Positions 1 through 9,188 are shown, counted from the stretch's first letter. The stretch: 64,000 nucleotides of DNA from Paractinoplanes durhamensis (GCF_016862175.1 NZ_BOML01000019.1:62001-126000), one strand, 5' to 3'. A program made the numbers and translations. The notes: generated from the sequence alone by a model not told the origin.

Positions 1-56
1 AGGTGGCCTTCCGGCTCGGCGAGGGCGGCACTGTGTCCGACCTGTTTCCGAGCTGA
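1..56 (+). CDS. C-terminal end of an unidentified protein (partial)
   Basis: An open frame enters from the left edge and ends at TGA 54-56. The visible tail reads VAFRLGEGGTVSDLFPS. The codons are G/C-rich in the third position, as in the real genes nearby, so this is probably a true gene end. Seventeen residues are too few to assign a family. The 231 bases between it and the next gene contain a promoter and palindromes that belong to the downstream operon. Confidence 0.4.
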   Translation, partial: VAFRLGEGGTVSDLFPS

Positions 57-76
57 CGCGAATCGGCTCCGGTTGT

Positions 77-91
77 GGAAACGGTGTATCG
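77..91. promoter_or_regulatory. Upstream variant of the GGAAAC-N3-GTTTCC palindrome
   Basis: GGAAAC at 77-82 is followed by GGT and then GTATCG at 86-91. This matches 13 of 15 positions of the palindrome GGAAAC-N3-GTTTCC that is perfect at 31236-31250 in front of the catabolic operon. It lies about 28 bases upstream of the -35 element of the envelope/import operon promoter. Role as an operator is inferred from recurrence and position. Confidence 0.4.
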
Positions 92-118
92 CAGGGCGAG
101 ATGCGGCCGTCCGGAGTC

Positions 119-148
119 TTGACATTCCCTGGTGGGAAGGACTTTATT
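119..148 (+). promoter_or_regulatory. Sigma-70-type promoter of the envelope/import operon
   Basis: TTGACA (119-124) is a perfect -35 hexamer. TTTATT (143-148) follows after 18 bases as a moderate -10 match. Transcription would start near 155 and run into the gene at 288, leaving a leader of about 130 bases. The surrounding 57-287 region is AT-richer than the rest of the window. It is bracketed by the palindrome sites at 77-91 and 164-178, which fits repression of this promoter. Confidence 0.6.
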
Positions 149-163
149 GGGACCACGCAGATG

Positions 164-178
164 GAAAACGCTGTTTCC
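164..178. promoter_or_regulatory. Operator-like palindrome GAAAAC-GCT-GTTTCC
   Basis: GAAAAC-GCT-GTTTCC matches the motif GGAAAC-N3-GTTTCC at 14 of 15 positions and shares the GCT centre of the perfect copy at 31236-31250. It lies about 10 bases downstream of the predicted start of transcription near 155. A further half site, GGAAAC, follows at 184-189. Family context: the E. coli IclR consensus TGGAAATNATTTCCA has similar half sites. Binding by the IclR-type regulator at 31374 is inference. Confidence 0.55.
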
Positions 179-287
179 CTGATGGAAACGGGAGGGGAGA
201 CCCGGATGCGTACCGCGCGCTAGTCGCACCTTCCGCCGGAGCCTCGGCGGCCGGTGCACCCACCTGACAGAGGGGACGCGGCACCAC

Positions 288-1940
288 ATGAAACACACCG
301 CTCGCAAGGCCCTGACGGCGCTGGCCGCCGCCGGCCTCTCCGCGGCCACGGCGCTCGTCGCCGTCGCCGCGGGAGCCGGCCCGGCCGCCGCCTACGGGCC
401 GACCAATGTCTCCCTCGGTTGCCGGTTGTATTTCGGCAACGCCGGCACCGGCACCTCGCCCACGACGTGGGCCGACACGTTCACCCTGACCCAGACGCCG
501 GCCTCGCCGACGCCCGGGCAGACGGTGACCGTGTCGCTGACCGCCGCCATCGGCCCCACCAACGGCCCGGCCCCGCTCAACCCGGGTGACGTCCCTGTCA
601 AGATCACCGTCAAGATCGCGGGCAACCAGTCCGGGACCGTGACGCTCAACCAGGCGGCCTACCCGGCCGTCGCCAAGGACCCGGCGGTCGCCCTCGGCGG
701 GTTCACCGCCACCGGCACCTTCGTGGCCGGGGCGGCGGGCGCCGGCACGCTGACCGTCAGCCAGGTCAACTTCGCCAACGTCTCGGCCGCGACCTATTGC
801 TCGGCCGAGGGCGACCGCGACCAGAAGCTGTCCCCGGTCGACACCCCGATCGTGCAGAGCTTCGCGGTCTTCGACGGCGGCGCCTCGATCACGTCGGTCA
901 CCGGCCAGACGGTCACGGGTTACGCCCGGGCCGGCAACACCATCAACTACTCGGTCACCGGTCTGGCCGCCAACGCGACGCTCACGGCGTCGCTGAAGGA
1001 CAGCACCGGTGGCGGTACGGCACAGGGCAGCGGGACCGGCACGACCGGTGCCACCGGCGCCGGCACCGGCACGCTCGCCGTTCCGGCCGGGGCCACCGCG
1101 GGCAGCCGCACGGTCTCGATCACCGACGGCACCAACACCGTGACCGTACCCATCACGATCCTCGGCACCCGGGCCATCACCATCACCCCCACCGGTGGCG
1201 GCGCCGGCACGGCCATCACGGTCACCGGCACCAACTGGGATCCCGGAAGCGTCGTCACGATCGGCGGCTACAAGGCGTCCACCGGCGGGCAGCCGCCGGC
1301 CACCTCGGACCCGGCGGTCACCGCCACCGCCTCGGCAACGGGCGGTTTCACCGCGGCGTTCACGGTCAGCGACCCGGCCACCGTCTACATCGGTGCCGCC
1401 GTCGGCATTTCGTTCGCCCTGGCCACCTGGGCCGCTTCGGCCGATTCCTGCGTGGCCGGCACGACCGGGTGCAAGACCACCTATCAACTGTCCGAAACGG
1501 TCACCGGCGGCTCGCTCTCGATGTCTCGCGGCACCGGCAGCAGCACCATCACGTTCAGCGGTGTCACCCTCAACGGCTCGCCGCAGTCGGCGACCGGCAC
1601 CCTGCCCGCGATCAACGTGACCGACAACCGGGGCAGCACGTTCGGCTGGAGCCTCACCGGCACGGTCACCGACTTCACCGGTGTCCCGTCCGGCTCCATC
1701 GGAAAGGCCGCCCTGACCTGGACCCCGTCCTGCACCGAGCACACCGGGGTGACGACCAACGCGGTTACCGCGGTGGCCGGGGCCGCGGGTGCGGTGGACG
1801 GCGCCACGCTCTGCTCGGCGCCGACCGCGACCACCGGCACCGGCGGTTCGTTCGACGCGTCGGCCGGGCTGTCCCTCGCGGTGCCGGCAAACCAGCTGGC
1901 AGGCGCGTATTCGGCAACGCTCACCGTCACGTTGAGCTGA
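288..1940 (+). CDS. Secreted WxL-domain surface protein
   Basis: This 550-residue protein begins with a classic signal peptide (charged MKHTARK, an Ala/Leu core, and a cut near the AAA-YGP junction at about residue 36). The body is Thr/Gly/Ala-rich and beta-type, with an IPT/TIG- or Ig-like segment around residues 300-365. The C-terminal ~130 residues look like a WxL cell-wall-binding domain: a VTDNRG...GWSLTG motif, DFTG, LTWTP, and an ending of the type AGAYSATLTVTLS. WxL domains attach non-covalently to cell-wall peptidoglycan and work with DUF916 partners; one is encoded next. The start is ATG 288, preceded by an AGGGGA element. It is the first gene of a tightly packed operon that continues to an ABC importer. 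A role in display or substrate capture is inference. Confidence 0.72.
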   Translation: MKHTARKALTALAAAGLSAATALVAVAAGAGPAAAYGPTNVSLGCRLYFGNAGTGTSPTTWADTFTLTQTPASPTPGQTVTVSLTAAIGPTNGPAPLNPGDVPVKITVKIAGNQSGTVTLNQAAYPAVAKDPAVALGGFTATGTFVAGAAGAGTLTVSQVNFANVSAATYCSAEGDRDQKLSPVDTPIVQSFAVFDGGASITSVTGQTVTGYARAGNTINYSVTGLAANATLTASLKDSTGGGTAQGSGTGTTGATGAGTGTLAVPAGATAGSRTVSITDGTNTVTVPITILGTRAITITPTGGGAGTAITVTGTNWDPGSVVTIGGYKASTGGQPPATSDPAVTATASATGGFTAAFTVSDPATVYIGAAVGISFALATWAASADSCVAGTTGCKTTYQLSETVTGGSLSMSRGTGSSTITFSGVTLNGSPQSATGTLPAINVTDNRGSTFGWSLTGTVTDFTGVPSGSIGKAALTWTPSCTEHTGVTTNAVTAVAGAAGAVDGATLCSAPTATTGTGGSFDASAGLSLAVPANQLAGAYSATLTVTLS

Positions 1941-2004
1941 GCCCCTTTTGACGGTGGGGGCGGGCCCGCCCGTCCCCACCAACTCGGACAGGAAGGACAG
2001 GCCG

Positions 2005-2976
2005 ATGCGGTTACGCGCACTCGCCGCGTGGTGTGTCGTCGCGACGTTCGCGCTGCCCGCCGCGCCGGCCACGGCCGCCGGGAACGGCGAATGGGCGGTC
2101 ACCCCCACCCCGGCCAAGAACCCCGGCCCCACCCCGCGGGTCTACTTCTTCCTCGACGCCGGCGCCGGGCAGACCGTCAAGGAGTCGGTGCGGGTCGCCA
2201 ACCTCGGCAAGAGCCCCAAGTCGTTCTACGTCTACGGCGCCGACGCCTACAACACCACCCGCGACGGCGGCTTCGCGCTGCGCACCCGCGACGAGACCCA
2301 GAACGACCTCGGCACCTGGGTGAAGGTGGCGGCCACCCGGGTGACCGTGCCCGCCGAGACCCAGGCCGACATCCCGTTCACCATCACGGTGCCGAAGAAC
2401 GCGACGCCCGGCGACCACGTCGGCGGCATCGTCGCCATGGAGGCCGAGGCCGGCGTGACCGGCGAGGCCGAGGGCGCCACCGTGCAGATCCAGCGGGCCG
2501 TCGCCGCCCGGGTCTACCTTCGGGTGCCCGGCACCGTCGTGCCCGGCCTCGCGGTGCCGTCGGTGAAGCTCGACCTTGATGCTCCGCTGCTGCCCACCGG
2601 GGCGCGCGGAGCCCTCGACTACCGGATCGCCAACGTCGGCAACGTGCACCTGGTGCCGGCCACCACGGTCAAGGCCACCGGCCTGTTCGGCCACCACGTC
2701 GAGCTGGCCGGCAGCCGGCCGACCGGCGACTTCGTGCCCGGCGCCGAGGGTAACTTCGCGATGAAAGCCAGCGGCGTCTGGCCGATCGACATCGTCTCCG
2801 CGTCGGTCACCGTCCGCGCCGACGGCGGCGTCTACGCCAAGCGCACCGACCGCACGTTCGTCCTCTCCTGGACCGCCCTGCTGATCCCGGTCGCGCTCGG
2901 CGTGGCCGCCTGGTGGGTCCTGACTCGCCGGAAGCGCAGCCGCACGCTGCGGGCGCGGGGCCTGGTGGCCGGATGA
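2005..2976 (+). CDS. DUF916 (WxL-interacting) membrane-anchored surface protein
   Basis: The protein has 323 residues. A signal peptide (MRLRALAAWCVVATFALPAAPATAA) is followed by an immunoglobulin-like region with WAVTPTPAKNPGPTPRVYFFLDAGAGQTV split across a beta-strand pair, then a segment containing GDHVGGIVA. This is the pattern of DUF916, the WxL-interacting-protein domain. Near the C terminus a single membrane helix (TALLIPVALGVAAWWVL) is followed by a basic tail, RRKRSR. The start ATG 2005 follows GGAAGGA. In known systems DUF916 proteins bind WxL proteins and tether them to the cell surface, and the WxL gene lies 64 bases upstream. The next gene overlaps the stop (ATGA), so the products are probably made together. 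Confidence 0.75.
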   Translation: MRLRALAAWCVVATFALPAAPATAAGNGEWAVTPTPAKNPGPTPRVYFFLDAGAGQTVKESVRVANLGKSPKSFYVYGADAYNTTRDGGFALRTRDETQNDLGTWVKVAATRVTVPAETQADIPFTITVPKNATPGDHVGGIVAMEAEAGVTGEAEGATVQIQRAVAARVYLRVPGTVVPGLAVPSVKLDLDAPLLPTGARGALDYRIANVGNVHLVPATTVKATGLFGHHVELAGSRPTGDFVPGAEGNFAMKASGVWPIDIVSASVTVRADGGVYAKRTDRTFVLSWTALLIPVALGVAAWWVLTRRKRSRTLRARGLVAG

Positions 2977-4076
2977 AGAGGCCCGCCTTCCTGGCCGTCA
3001 CGGTGCTGATCGTGCTGGTCACGACCGCCCCCGCGGCCCAGGCCGGCAGTCTGACCGCGAAGCTCTCGGTGGACGAGGGCAAGGTCGGCGACACCGTCCG
3101 GGTGACCGGTTCCAGCTGGCCCGGCGGGCAGCTCGTGCAGTTGGTCACCTGCGGCGAGGGCGGCCTCACCGGCTCGGTGGCCTGCGACAACCGGGCCGCC
3201 CTGGCCACCCCGGTGCGCCCCGACGGCACGTTCCTGGTCGACCTGCAGATCGGCGAGCCGCCCAAGGCCTGCCCGTGCGTCGTGCACATCGGGCTGGTGC
3301 AGGGCATCGACGACTCGTCGGTCAACCTGCCGCTGACCATCACCGGGCACGCGGTCGGCGCACTGCCGAAGGCAACCGCCGCGCCGCGCACCCTGGAGTT
3401 CCAGGACGGCCGGCTCGGCGGTGGTTCGTGGACGGCCTGGTTCGGCGCGCCCGACCACCTGAGGCTGACCTACACGGTGCGCAACCCGTCGGCCGCGACG
3501 CTCACCAACGGCACGCTCAGCGCCCGGATGGCCGGCGACGGCACCGACGACATCTACTACCAGGCCCCGGTCACCGACCTCGGGCCCGGGCAGAGCCGCA
3601 CCTTCACCGTCCCGGTCGACATCCCGCTGTTCGCCTTCGGCCGCTACGCCGTGACCGTCGACATCGGTGGCCTCGCCGTCGCCCGCGCGCACCACGAGGC
3701 GTACCCCTGGGGCCTGTTTGCTCTCAATGCCGCCGGGCTGGCCCTGATCCTCTGGGGTGTGCTGCGCCGGCTGCGCAGGCGGCGGAAGTTCAACGAGCTC
3801 AGCGCGGCCGAAGCGGTGCTCCCGGCGGTGGTGCGGCTCGGCGGGCTGGGCGCGTTCCTGGTCTTCGACGACGCGCCGATGGCCGGGCGGCTGCGCCGGC
3901 ACGCCGGTGGCTCGCTGAGCACCGACGGCCTGCGCACGCTGATCGGCACCGGCACCGGCGCGCCCCGCGGTGGTGACTCGGTGCTCGACCTCGACGCCCT
4001 CGGGCACGTGCTGGCCCGCCGTTATCCGCCCGGCCCGACGCTGCAGGACACGCTTCTGGAAGGGAAACACCCATGA
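2973..4076 (+). CDS. Secreted membrane-anchored beta-sandwich protein
   Basis: This 367-residue protein starts at ATG 2973, overlapping the previous stop as ATGA. It has a signal peptide (MKRPAFLAVTVLIVLVTTAPAAQA) and an Ig-like, neocarzinostatin-reminiscent domain at about residues 25-130: KVGDTVRVTGSSW, then cysteines in VTCGEG, VACDN and ACPCVV. A second beta domain follows. A transmembrane helix at about 250-270 (GLFALNAAGLALILWGV) precedes a very basic stretch (RRLRRRRK) and a cytoplasmic tail of about 95 residues. The topology suggests a sensor or scaffold linking the surface proteins to the cell interior. I do not recognise a named family for the whole protein. It sits between the DUF916 gene and the importer binding protein. 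Confidence 0.6.
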   Translation: MKRPAFLAVTVLIVLVTTAPAAQAGSLTAKLSVDEGKVGDTVRVTGSSWPGGQLVQLVTCGEGGLTGSVACDNRAALATPVRPDGTFLVDLQIGEPPKACPCVVHIGLVQGIDDSSVNLPLTITGHAVGALPKATAAPRTLEFQDGRLGGGSWTAWFGAPDHLRLTYTVRNPSAATLTNGTLSARMAGDGTDDIYYQAPVTDLGPGQSRTFTVPVDIPLFAFGRYAVTVDIGGLAVARAHHEAYPWGLFALNAAGLALILWGVLRRLRRRRKFNELSAAEAVLPAVVRLGGLGAFLVFDDAPMAGRLRRHAGGSLSTDGLRTLIGTGTGAPRGGDSVLDLDALGHVLARRYPPGPTLQDTLLEGKHP

Positions 4077-5392
4077 CCACCAAGGCCGACTGGCCGCTGC
4101 TGGCCCGGGCCGGCGCCGTGCTGGTGGCGTGCGTGCTCGCCTACACCAGTTGCGGTGCGCTGATGCCCGGCGCCTCGTCGGCGGTCAACCAGGGCGTCGC
4201 AGGCGGCGCGGTGAAGGTCGTCTTCATCGGCACCGACCTGACCAAGACCGCGTCGCTGACCGGCTTCAAGAATCCCGACGTGGGCAGCCCGGCGGCGCAG
4301 GTGACGGCGCTGGCGAAATACATCAACGCGAACGGTGGCATCGCCGGGCGCAGGCTGGACGCCGTCTACGAGGAGTACGAGGCGAGCGCCGACTCGCCGT
4401 CCGCCGAGACCACGCTGTGCAGCAAGATCACCCAGGACGACAAGGCGTTCGCGGTGATCCTGACCGGGCAGCTGCAGTCCAACGCGCGCCCCTGTTACGC
4501 CCAGCGCAAGACCCTGATGCTGGACGCCACCCTGATCGCCGACGACCGCTCCACGTTCGCGGCGCTCTCGCCCTACCTGTGGACGGCGTCCTTCCCCGAG
4601 TACGACGCGTTCGCGACGTCTTTTCTGGCCGTACTCAAGCGGGAGGGGTTTTTCGAAGGCCGTAAGCAGGCCGGGGTGGTCGCCGCCGACACCCCCGCCA
4701 ACCGGGCGGTCTACGCGAAGAGCGTGACGCCCGCGCTGGCGGCGGCCGGCGTGACCGGCACGGTCAACTGGATCGACACCACCGACCTCGGCACCCTCAA
4801 CACCGGGCTCAGCCAGGCCGCCGTCAACTTCCGCGGCAAGAAGATCGACCGGGTGTTCTTCTTCGGCGGCGCCCGGATCGCGCCGTTCTTCATGACCTCG
4901 GCGGTCGCCCAGAACTTCACCGCCCGCTACGGCATCTCCACCTTCGACAGCCCCAGCTTCATGGTGGCCAACCCGGACACCATCCCGCCGGCCGCGCTCA
5001 AGGGCATGGTCGGGGTCGGTTTCGCCCCCGGCTACGACGTGCCGGACAGCCAGCTCCCCTTCCCGTCCACCGCCGCCGAGAAAAACTGCCTCGGCATCTA
5101 CTCCGCGGCCGGCATCACCTTCAAGGCGCGGGAGAACGCCCGGGTCGCCTTCACCTACTGCGACGCGGCGCTGCTGCTGCAGACCGCGGCCAAGGACCTT
5201 CCCGACCTGACCGCCGACGCCTGGGGCCGGGCCGCCCAGGCCCTCGGCACGTCGTTCGCCACGGCCACCGGATTCGGCGGCTCCCTGCAGGCCGGCGGGA
5301 ACGCCGCCGCCAGCGGCTACCGGGTCCTGAAGTTCAGCGACGCCTGCTCCTGCTTCACCTACTCCGGCGAGGTGACCCCCCTTGGCGAGTGA
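4073..5392 (+). CDS. Branched-chain-amino-acid-type ABC importer substrate-binding protein
   Basis: This 439-residue exported protein belongs to the periplasmic-binding-protein type I (Peripla_BP_6 / LivJ-like) class. After an N-terminal hydrophobic segment it shows GAVKVVFIGTDL, a region with VTALAKYINANGGIAGRRLD (the hallmark of the family: a ...NANGGI.GR..  motif), and an acidic EEYEAS. Lipid attachment is plausible at the LVAC or the TSC cysteine near residues 20-27, though neither is decisive. Such proteins deliver amino acids, amides, aromatic acids or other small carboxylates to LivHM permeases, encoded immediately downstream. The ATG overlaps the previous stop. The ligand is unknown. 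Operator sites shared with the catabolic island hint that it carries a substrate for that island. Confidence 0.82.
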   Translation: MTTKADWPLLARAGAVLVACVLAYTSCGALMPGASSAVNQGVAGGAVKVVFIGTDLTKTASLTGFKNPDVGSPAAQVTALAKYINANGGIAGRRLDAVYEEYEASADSPSAETTLCSKITQDDKAFAVILTGQLQSNARPCYAQRKTLMLDATLIADDRSTFAALSPYLWTASFPEYDAFATSFLAVLKREGFFEGRKQAGVVAADTPANRAVYAKSVTPALAAAGVTGTVNWIDTTDLGTLNTGLSQAAVNFRGKKIDRVFFFGGARIAPFFMTSAVAQNFTARYGISTFDSPSFMVANPDTIPPAALKGMVGVGFAPGYDVPDSQLPFPSTAAEKNCLGIYSAAGITFKARENARVAFTYCDAALLLQTAAKDLPDLTADAWGRAAQALGTSFATATGFGGSLQAGGNAAASGYRVLKFSDACSCFTYSGEVTPLGE

Positions 5393-6113
5393 GCCGGTTC
5401 TCGAGGTGGCCGGCCTGTCCGGCGGCTACGGCACCATCCAGGTCCTCTTCGGCATCGACCTCACCGTCGGGCCCGGCGAGACGGTCGCGCTGTGCGGCCC
5501 GAACGGCGTCGGCAAATCCACCCTGGTCCGGATGATCGCCGGCCTGACCCGGCCGTCGACCGGCCGGATCACGTTGCACGGCAACGACATCACCGCGGTG
5601 CCGGCGGCCCGGCGGCCCCGGCTCGGCATGTCCACCGTCATCGGGCAGCAGGCCTTCGGCACCCTGTCGGTGCGCGACAACCTGCGCATGCACGCCTACC
5701 CGAACGGCCGGGACGAGGAGAAGGCGCACACCGCGGTCGACGGCGCCCTCGCCGTCTTCCCCCGGCTCGCGGCCCGGGCCGACCAGCCGGCCTCGACCCT
5801 CTCCGGCGGGGAACGGCAGATGCTCGTCCTCGCCAAGACCTTGATCCAGAGGCCGTCGCTGCTGGTCATCGACGAGTTCTCGCTCGGCCTCGCCCCGGTC
5901 GTCGTGGGCGGCCTGCTCGAGTTGGTCCGCCGACTCGCCGCGGTCGGGGTGGCCACCCTGGTCATCGAGCAGTCGGTGAACGTCGCCATGTCGATCGCCG
6001 ACCGGCTGCTCTTCATGGAACACGGCACGATCATCGCCGAGCACACCCCCGACGAACTGCGGGCCGCCCCCGACCTGGCGAGGCGTCTCGTGCTGGGCGG
6101 GCACGCCGCATGA
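5382..6113 (+). CDS. LivF-type ABC transporter ATPase
   Basis: This 243-residue ATP-binding subunit starts at TTG 5382, overlapping the end of the binding-protein gene by 11 bases. It has Walker A GPNGVGKST (about residues 41-49), Q-loop, signature LSGGERQ, Walker B LLVIDEFSLGL and switch His replaced by EQSVNV, as in LivF subunits. It energises the adjacent LivH/LivM membrane domains. Its stop overlaps the ATG of the permease fusion (ATGA). The second ATPase, LivG, is not a separate gene here but forms the C terminus of the next protein. Confidence 0.9.
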   Translation: MASEPVLEVAGLSGGYGTIQVLFGIDLTVGPGETVALCGPNGVGKSTLVRMIAGLTRPSTGRITLHGNDITAVPAARRPRLGMSTVIGQQAFGTLSVRDNLRMHAYPNGRDEEKAHTAVDGALAVFPRLAARADQPASTLSGGERQMLVLAKTLIQRPSLLVIDEFSLGLAPVVVGGLLELVRRLAAVGVATLVIEQSVNVAMSIADRLLFMEHGTIIAEHTPDELRAAPDLARRLVLGGHAA

Positions 6114-9100
6114 TGGGCTACGACTTCGGCCTCGACCGCATCGCCGTCGGCCTGTTCACCGGCCTCACCTACGGCCTGCTCGCCATCGGCCTGGTGCTGG
6201 TCTACCGGTCCAGCCGGTTCGTCAACTTCGCGCATGGCGCCATCGGCGTCTTCGGCGCGGCCGTCCTTGCCCGGTTCGCCGGCGGCCTCACCTACTGGGT
6301 GGCGTTCCCCCTCGCCATCGCGGTCGCCGGCGGCCTCGGCGCGCTCACCGAAGCCACCGTCGTTCGCCGCCTCTACCGGCGCCCGCGCGTCATCGGCATG
6401 ATCGCCACCCTCGGGTTGTCGCAGTTCATCCTGGTGCTGGCGCTGATCGTCGACCGGTCCAGCTTCTCCGGCACCGCCTACCCGAAACCGCCCGGCCTGC
6501 CGTCCTTCCACATCGGCACCACGACGGTCGGTTCCTCGCTGACCGGCATGCTGGTGCTCACCCCCGTACTCCTGATCGCCCTCGCCCTTTTCCTGCGCCG
6601 CACCCGGTTCGGCATCGGCATCCGGGCCGCCGCCGACCATCCCGACGCGGCCTCCGTCAACGGTGTCGCCGCCCCCCGGATGGCCAGCCTGACCTGGGGC
6701 ATCGCCGGTGCGGTCGCCGCCTTCTCGGCCATCCTCCTCACCCCTACCCAGGGCGTGCAGTCGATCGACTCGCTCGGCCCCGAGTTGCTGCTGCGCGGCC
6801 TGGCCGGCGCGGTCATCGCCCGGATGGCGTCGCTGCCGATAGCGTTCGCGGTGTCGCTGGGCGTCGGCGTCCTCGAACAGATCCTGCTGTCCCGACAGAC
6901 CGCCGGCTTCGTCGACGTCGTCCTCGGCGCGGCCATCCTCATCGCCCTGCTCCGCCAGCGCCAGGCCGGCCGCCGCGGCGAGGAAACACCGGCCTGGCGG
7001 CGGCCATCGGCCGGGGTTGCGGACCCGTGGGCCCGCATCGGCCTGGGATTATTGGTCACCGTCGGCATCACGCTTGCGTACGTCGTGAGCAACGCGACCG
7101 CCTCCGTCCTCACCGAGGTCTGCGGCTTCGCCCTGGTCGGCCTCTCGGTCATCCTCGTCACCGGGGTCGCCGGCGAGTTGTCGCTGGGCCAGTTCGCCTT
7201 CGCCGGCATCGCCGCCGCCGTGTCGGTGCGGGTCGCGTCGTCGACCGGCAACATGTTCCTCGGCGTCGTCGCCGGCTGCGCGGCCGGCGCGGTCTCCGCG
7301 GCCCTGGTCGGCCTACCCGCCCTGCGCCTGCGCGGGGTGGCTCTCGGCGTCACCACCCTGGCCTTCGCCCTGGCCACCAGCGGCTGGCTGCTCCGCCAGC
7401 CGTGGCTGCTCGGCGACGGCCTCGACACGCCCTATCCGGTCTGGCACGGCTACGTGGTCAGCGTCGCCGCCGACTACTACCTGTTCGCGCTGATGCTCCT
7501 GGCGATCGGCTGGTGGGTGACGAGCCGCCTGCGCAACGGCGGCTTCGGCCGGCTGCTGCTGGCCCTCCGCGACAACGAGGAGGCGGGCAGGGCCCTCACG
7601 ATCGCCGCCCCGATGCGCAAGCTCCAGGCGTACGCGGTCTGCGGCGCCCTGGCCGGCCTCGGCGGCGTGGTGATCGGTTTCAGCCAGTCACAACTGAGCG
7701 TCAACAGCTTCCCGGCCTCGGCCAGCATCGACGCGGTCGCCATCGCGGTGGTCGGCGGCATGGCCCGCAACAGCGGCGCCCTGCTCGGCTCCGCCGTGAT
7801 CGTCGGCCTGCCCGCCCTGGTCCCGCTCGGCATCCCCGGCCAGGCCGCCCTGACCTTGGGGTGGCTGCTGGTGGTCCTGCTACTTCCCGACGGCTTGGGC
7901 GGCCTGCTGGCCACCCTGCGGCAGCGAATCCCCCTGCACCTGCCGCGGGCCGGAAGAGGTGGCCCCGGCGAGCCCGCCAGCCCACCGGGGCCACCATCCA
8001 CCCAGCCTCCCACCGCGGCTCTCGCCGAAGCCCCCGACACGGAAGCCCTCGACGCTGAGGCGGCCTTCGCCGCTTTCATGGCGGGCAACGGCCGCGCCTC
8101 AGCCGGCGTTGCGGCCGACGGCGGCATCACCGCGGCGGCGACCGCTGCGAGCAGCCTGGGCACGGCGAGCACTTTCGACCCCGGCCCCGACCCCGGCCCC
8201 GGCCCCGGCGCCGACGGCGGTGGCGTCGGGGACGGCGGCGCGACGTCCGTACTCAAGGAGGAAGCGGATGGGGATTCGCCTGCCTTGACCGGCTCGGGGT
8301 TTGGGGATTCCGGGGGCGGGCGGGCGCGCGGGTGGGGGAGTGGGCAGCTACCGGCTCGGCCTCTTGTGCTTGATCGGGATGGGCGGCCGCTGTTGCAGGT
8401 CGTGGGGGTTCGGCGGGCGTTTGGTGGGGTTCGGGCTGTTGACGAGGCCACGTTTGCTGTTGCCGAAGGGGAGATCGTCGGGATCATCGGGCCGAACGGG
8501 GCCGGGAAGACCACGCTCTTCGAGATTCTGGCCGGGTTTACCTCGGCTCATGGTGGGGCCGTCTACTACCGCGGGCGGGCGGTCACCCGGTGGGCGCCCG
8601 AACGGCGGGCTCGGCATGGGCTTGTTCGGTCGTTTCAGGATGCCCGGCTCTTTCCGGCCATGACCGTGCGGGAAGCCGTGATGGTTGCGGCCGAAGCCGG
8701 GTCGCCGGCCCGGATCGCCGCCGACGTGCTCGGGCATGCCGCCGCCGAAGCCGGCAAAGCCGCCCGGGCCGACCGGGCGCTGCGCACGATGGGCCTCGAC
8801 GAGCACGCCGAACGGGCGGTGGGGGAACTGTCCACCGGCACCCGGCGGATCGTCGAGCTCTGCTGCCTGCTCACCCTCGAACCGCGGCTGATGCTGCTCG
8901 ACGAACCCTCCTCCGGCCTCACCCAGGCCGACGGGGCCGCGCTCGGCGATCTGCTGCTGCGGGTTCGGGCCGAGCTCGGCACCACCGTGCTGGTGATCGA
9001 GCACGATCTGCCGTTGCTGTCCCGCGTCGCCGACCGGCTCATCGCGATGGACGCCGGCCGGGTGATCGCCGACGGCACCCCGGACGAGGTGCGCGCCCAC

Positions 9101-9172
9101 CCCGCAGTCGTTCTGTCCTACCTCGGCACCGATGAGGCTGCCGTGGCCCGGTCCGGAATGCCGGCCGGTTGA
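6110..9172 (+). CDS. LivH-LivM-LivG triple-fusion ABC importer subunit
   Basis: One open frame of 1020 codons joins three normally separate proteins. Residues 1-~295 are a LivH permease (FTGLTYGLLAIGLVLVYRSS, NFAHGAIGVFGA). Residues ~305-605 are a LivM permease (VTGVAGELSLGQFAFAGIAA, and an RDNEEAGRALTI coupling-helix region). A low-complexity Ala/Gly/Pro/Asp linker of about 150 residues follows. From about 757 there is a LivG ATPase: Walker A GPNGAGKTT, a signature altered to LSTGTRR, Walker B LMLLDEPSSGL, and a switch region VIEHDLPLL. I chose ATG 6110, coupled as ATGA to livF; the frame is open further upstream but only over livF. The bases around 8250-8700 use noticeably more third-position T/G than the permease part, which suggests the linker and start of the ATPase have a different history. 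Confidence 0.85.
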   Translation: MMGYDFGLDRIAVGLFTGLTYGLLAIGLVLVYRSSRFVNFAHGAIGVFGAAVLARFAGGLTYWVAFPLAIAVAGGLGALTEATVVRRLYRRPRVIGMIATLGLSQFILVLALIVDRSSFSGTAYPKPPGLPSFHIGTTTVGSSLTGMLVLTPVLLIALALFLRRTRFGIGIRAAADHPDAASVNGVAAPRMASLTWGIAGAVAAFSAILLTPTQGVQSIDSLGPELLLRGLAGAVIARMASLPIAFAVSLGVGVLEQILLSRQTAGFVDVVLGAAILIALLRQRQAGRRGEETPAWRRPSAGVADPWARIGLGLLVTVGITLAYVVSNATASVLTEVCGFALVGLSVILVTGVAGELSLGQFAFAGIAAAVSVRVASSTGNMFLGVVAGCAAGAVSAALVGLPALRLRGVALGVTTLAFALATSGWLLRQPWLLGDGLDTPYPVWHGYVVSVAADYYLFALMLLAIGWWVTSRLRNGGFGRLLLALRDNEEAGRALTIAAPMRKLQAYAVCGALAGLGGVVIGFSQSQLSVNSFPASASIDAVAIAVVGGMARNSGALLGSAVIVGLPALVPLGIPGQAALTLGWLLVVLLLPDGLGGLLATLRQRIPLHLPRAGRGGPGEPASPPGPPSTQPPTAALAEAPDTEALDAEAAFAAFMAGNGRASAGVAADGGITAAATAASSLGTASTFDPGPDPGPGPGADGGGVGDGGATSVLKEEADGDSPALTGSGFGDSGGGRARGWGSGQLPARPLVLDRDGRPLLQVVGVRRAFGGVRAVDEATFAVAEGEIVGIIGPNGAGKTTLFEILAGFTSAHGGAVYYRGRAVTRWAPERRARHGLVRSFQDARLFPAMTVREAVMVAAEAGSPARIAADVLGHAAAEAGKAARADRALRTMGLDEHAERAVGELSTGTRRIVELCCLLTLEPRLMLLDEPSSGLTQADGAALGDLLLRVRAELGTTVLVIEHDLPLLSRVADRLIAMDAGRVIADGTPDEVRAHPAVVLSYLGTDEAAVARSGMPAG

Positions 9173-9188
9173 CCCCATGGAGGATCCG

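Noticed and set aside
144..2132. Long minus-strand frame opposite the WxL gene
   Set aside because: Arg/Gly-rich with no domain, and it crosses the promoter and two real genes on the other strand.
5492..6109. Upstream extension of the LivHMG fusion frame over livF
   Set aside because: The extension lies wholly within livF in another frame and is Arg/Pro-rich; ATG 6110 couples by ATGA to livF and begins the LivH sequence.
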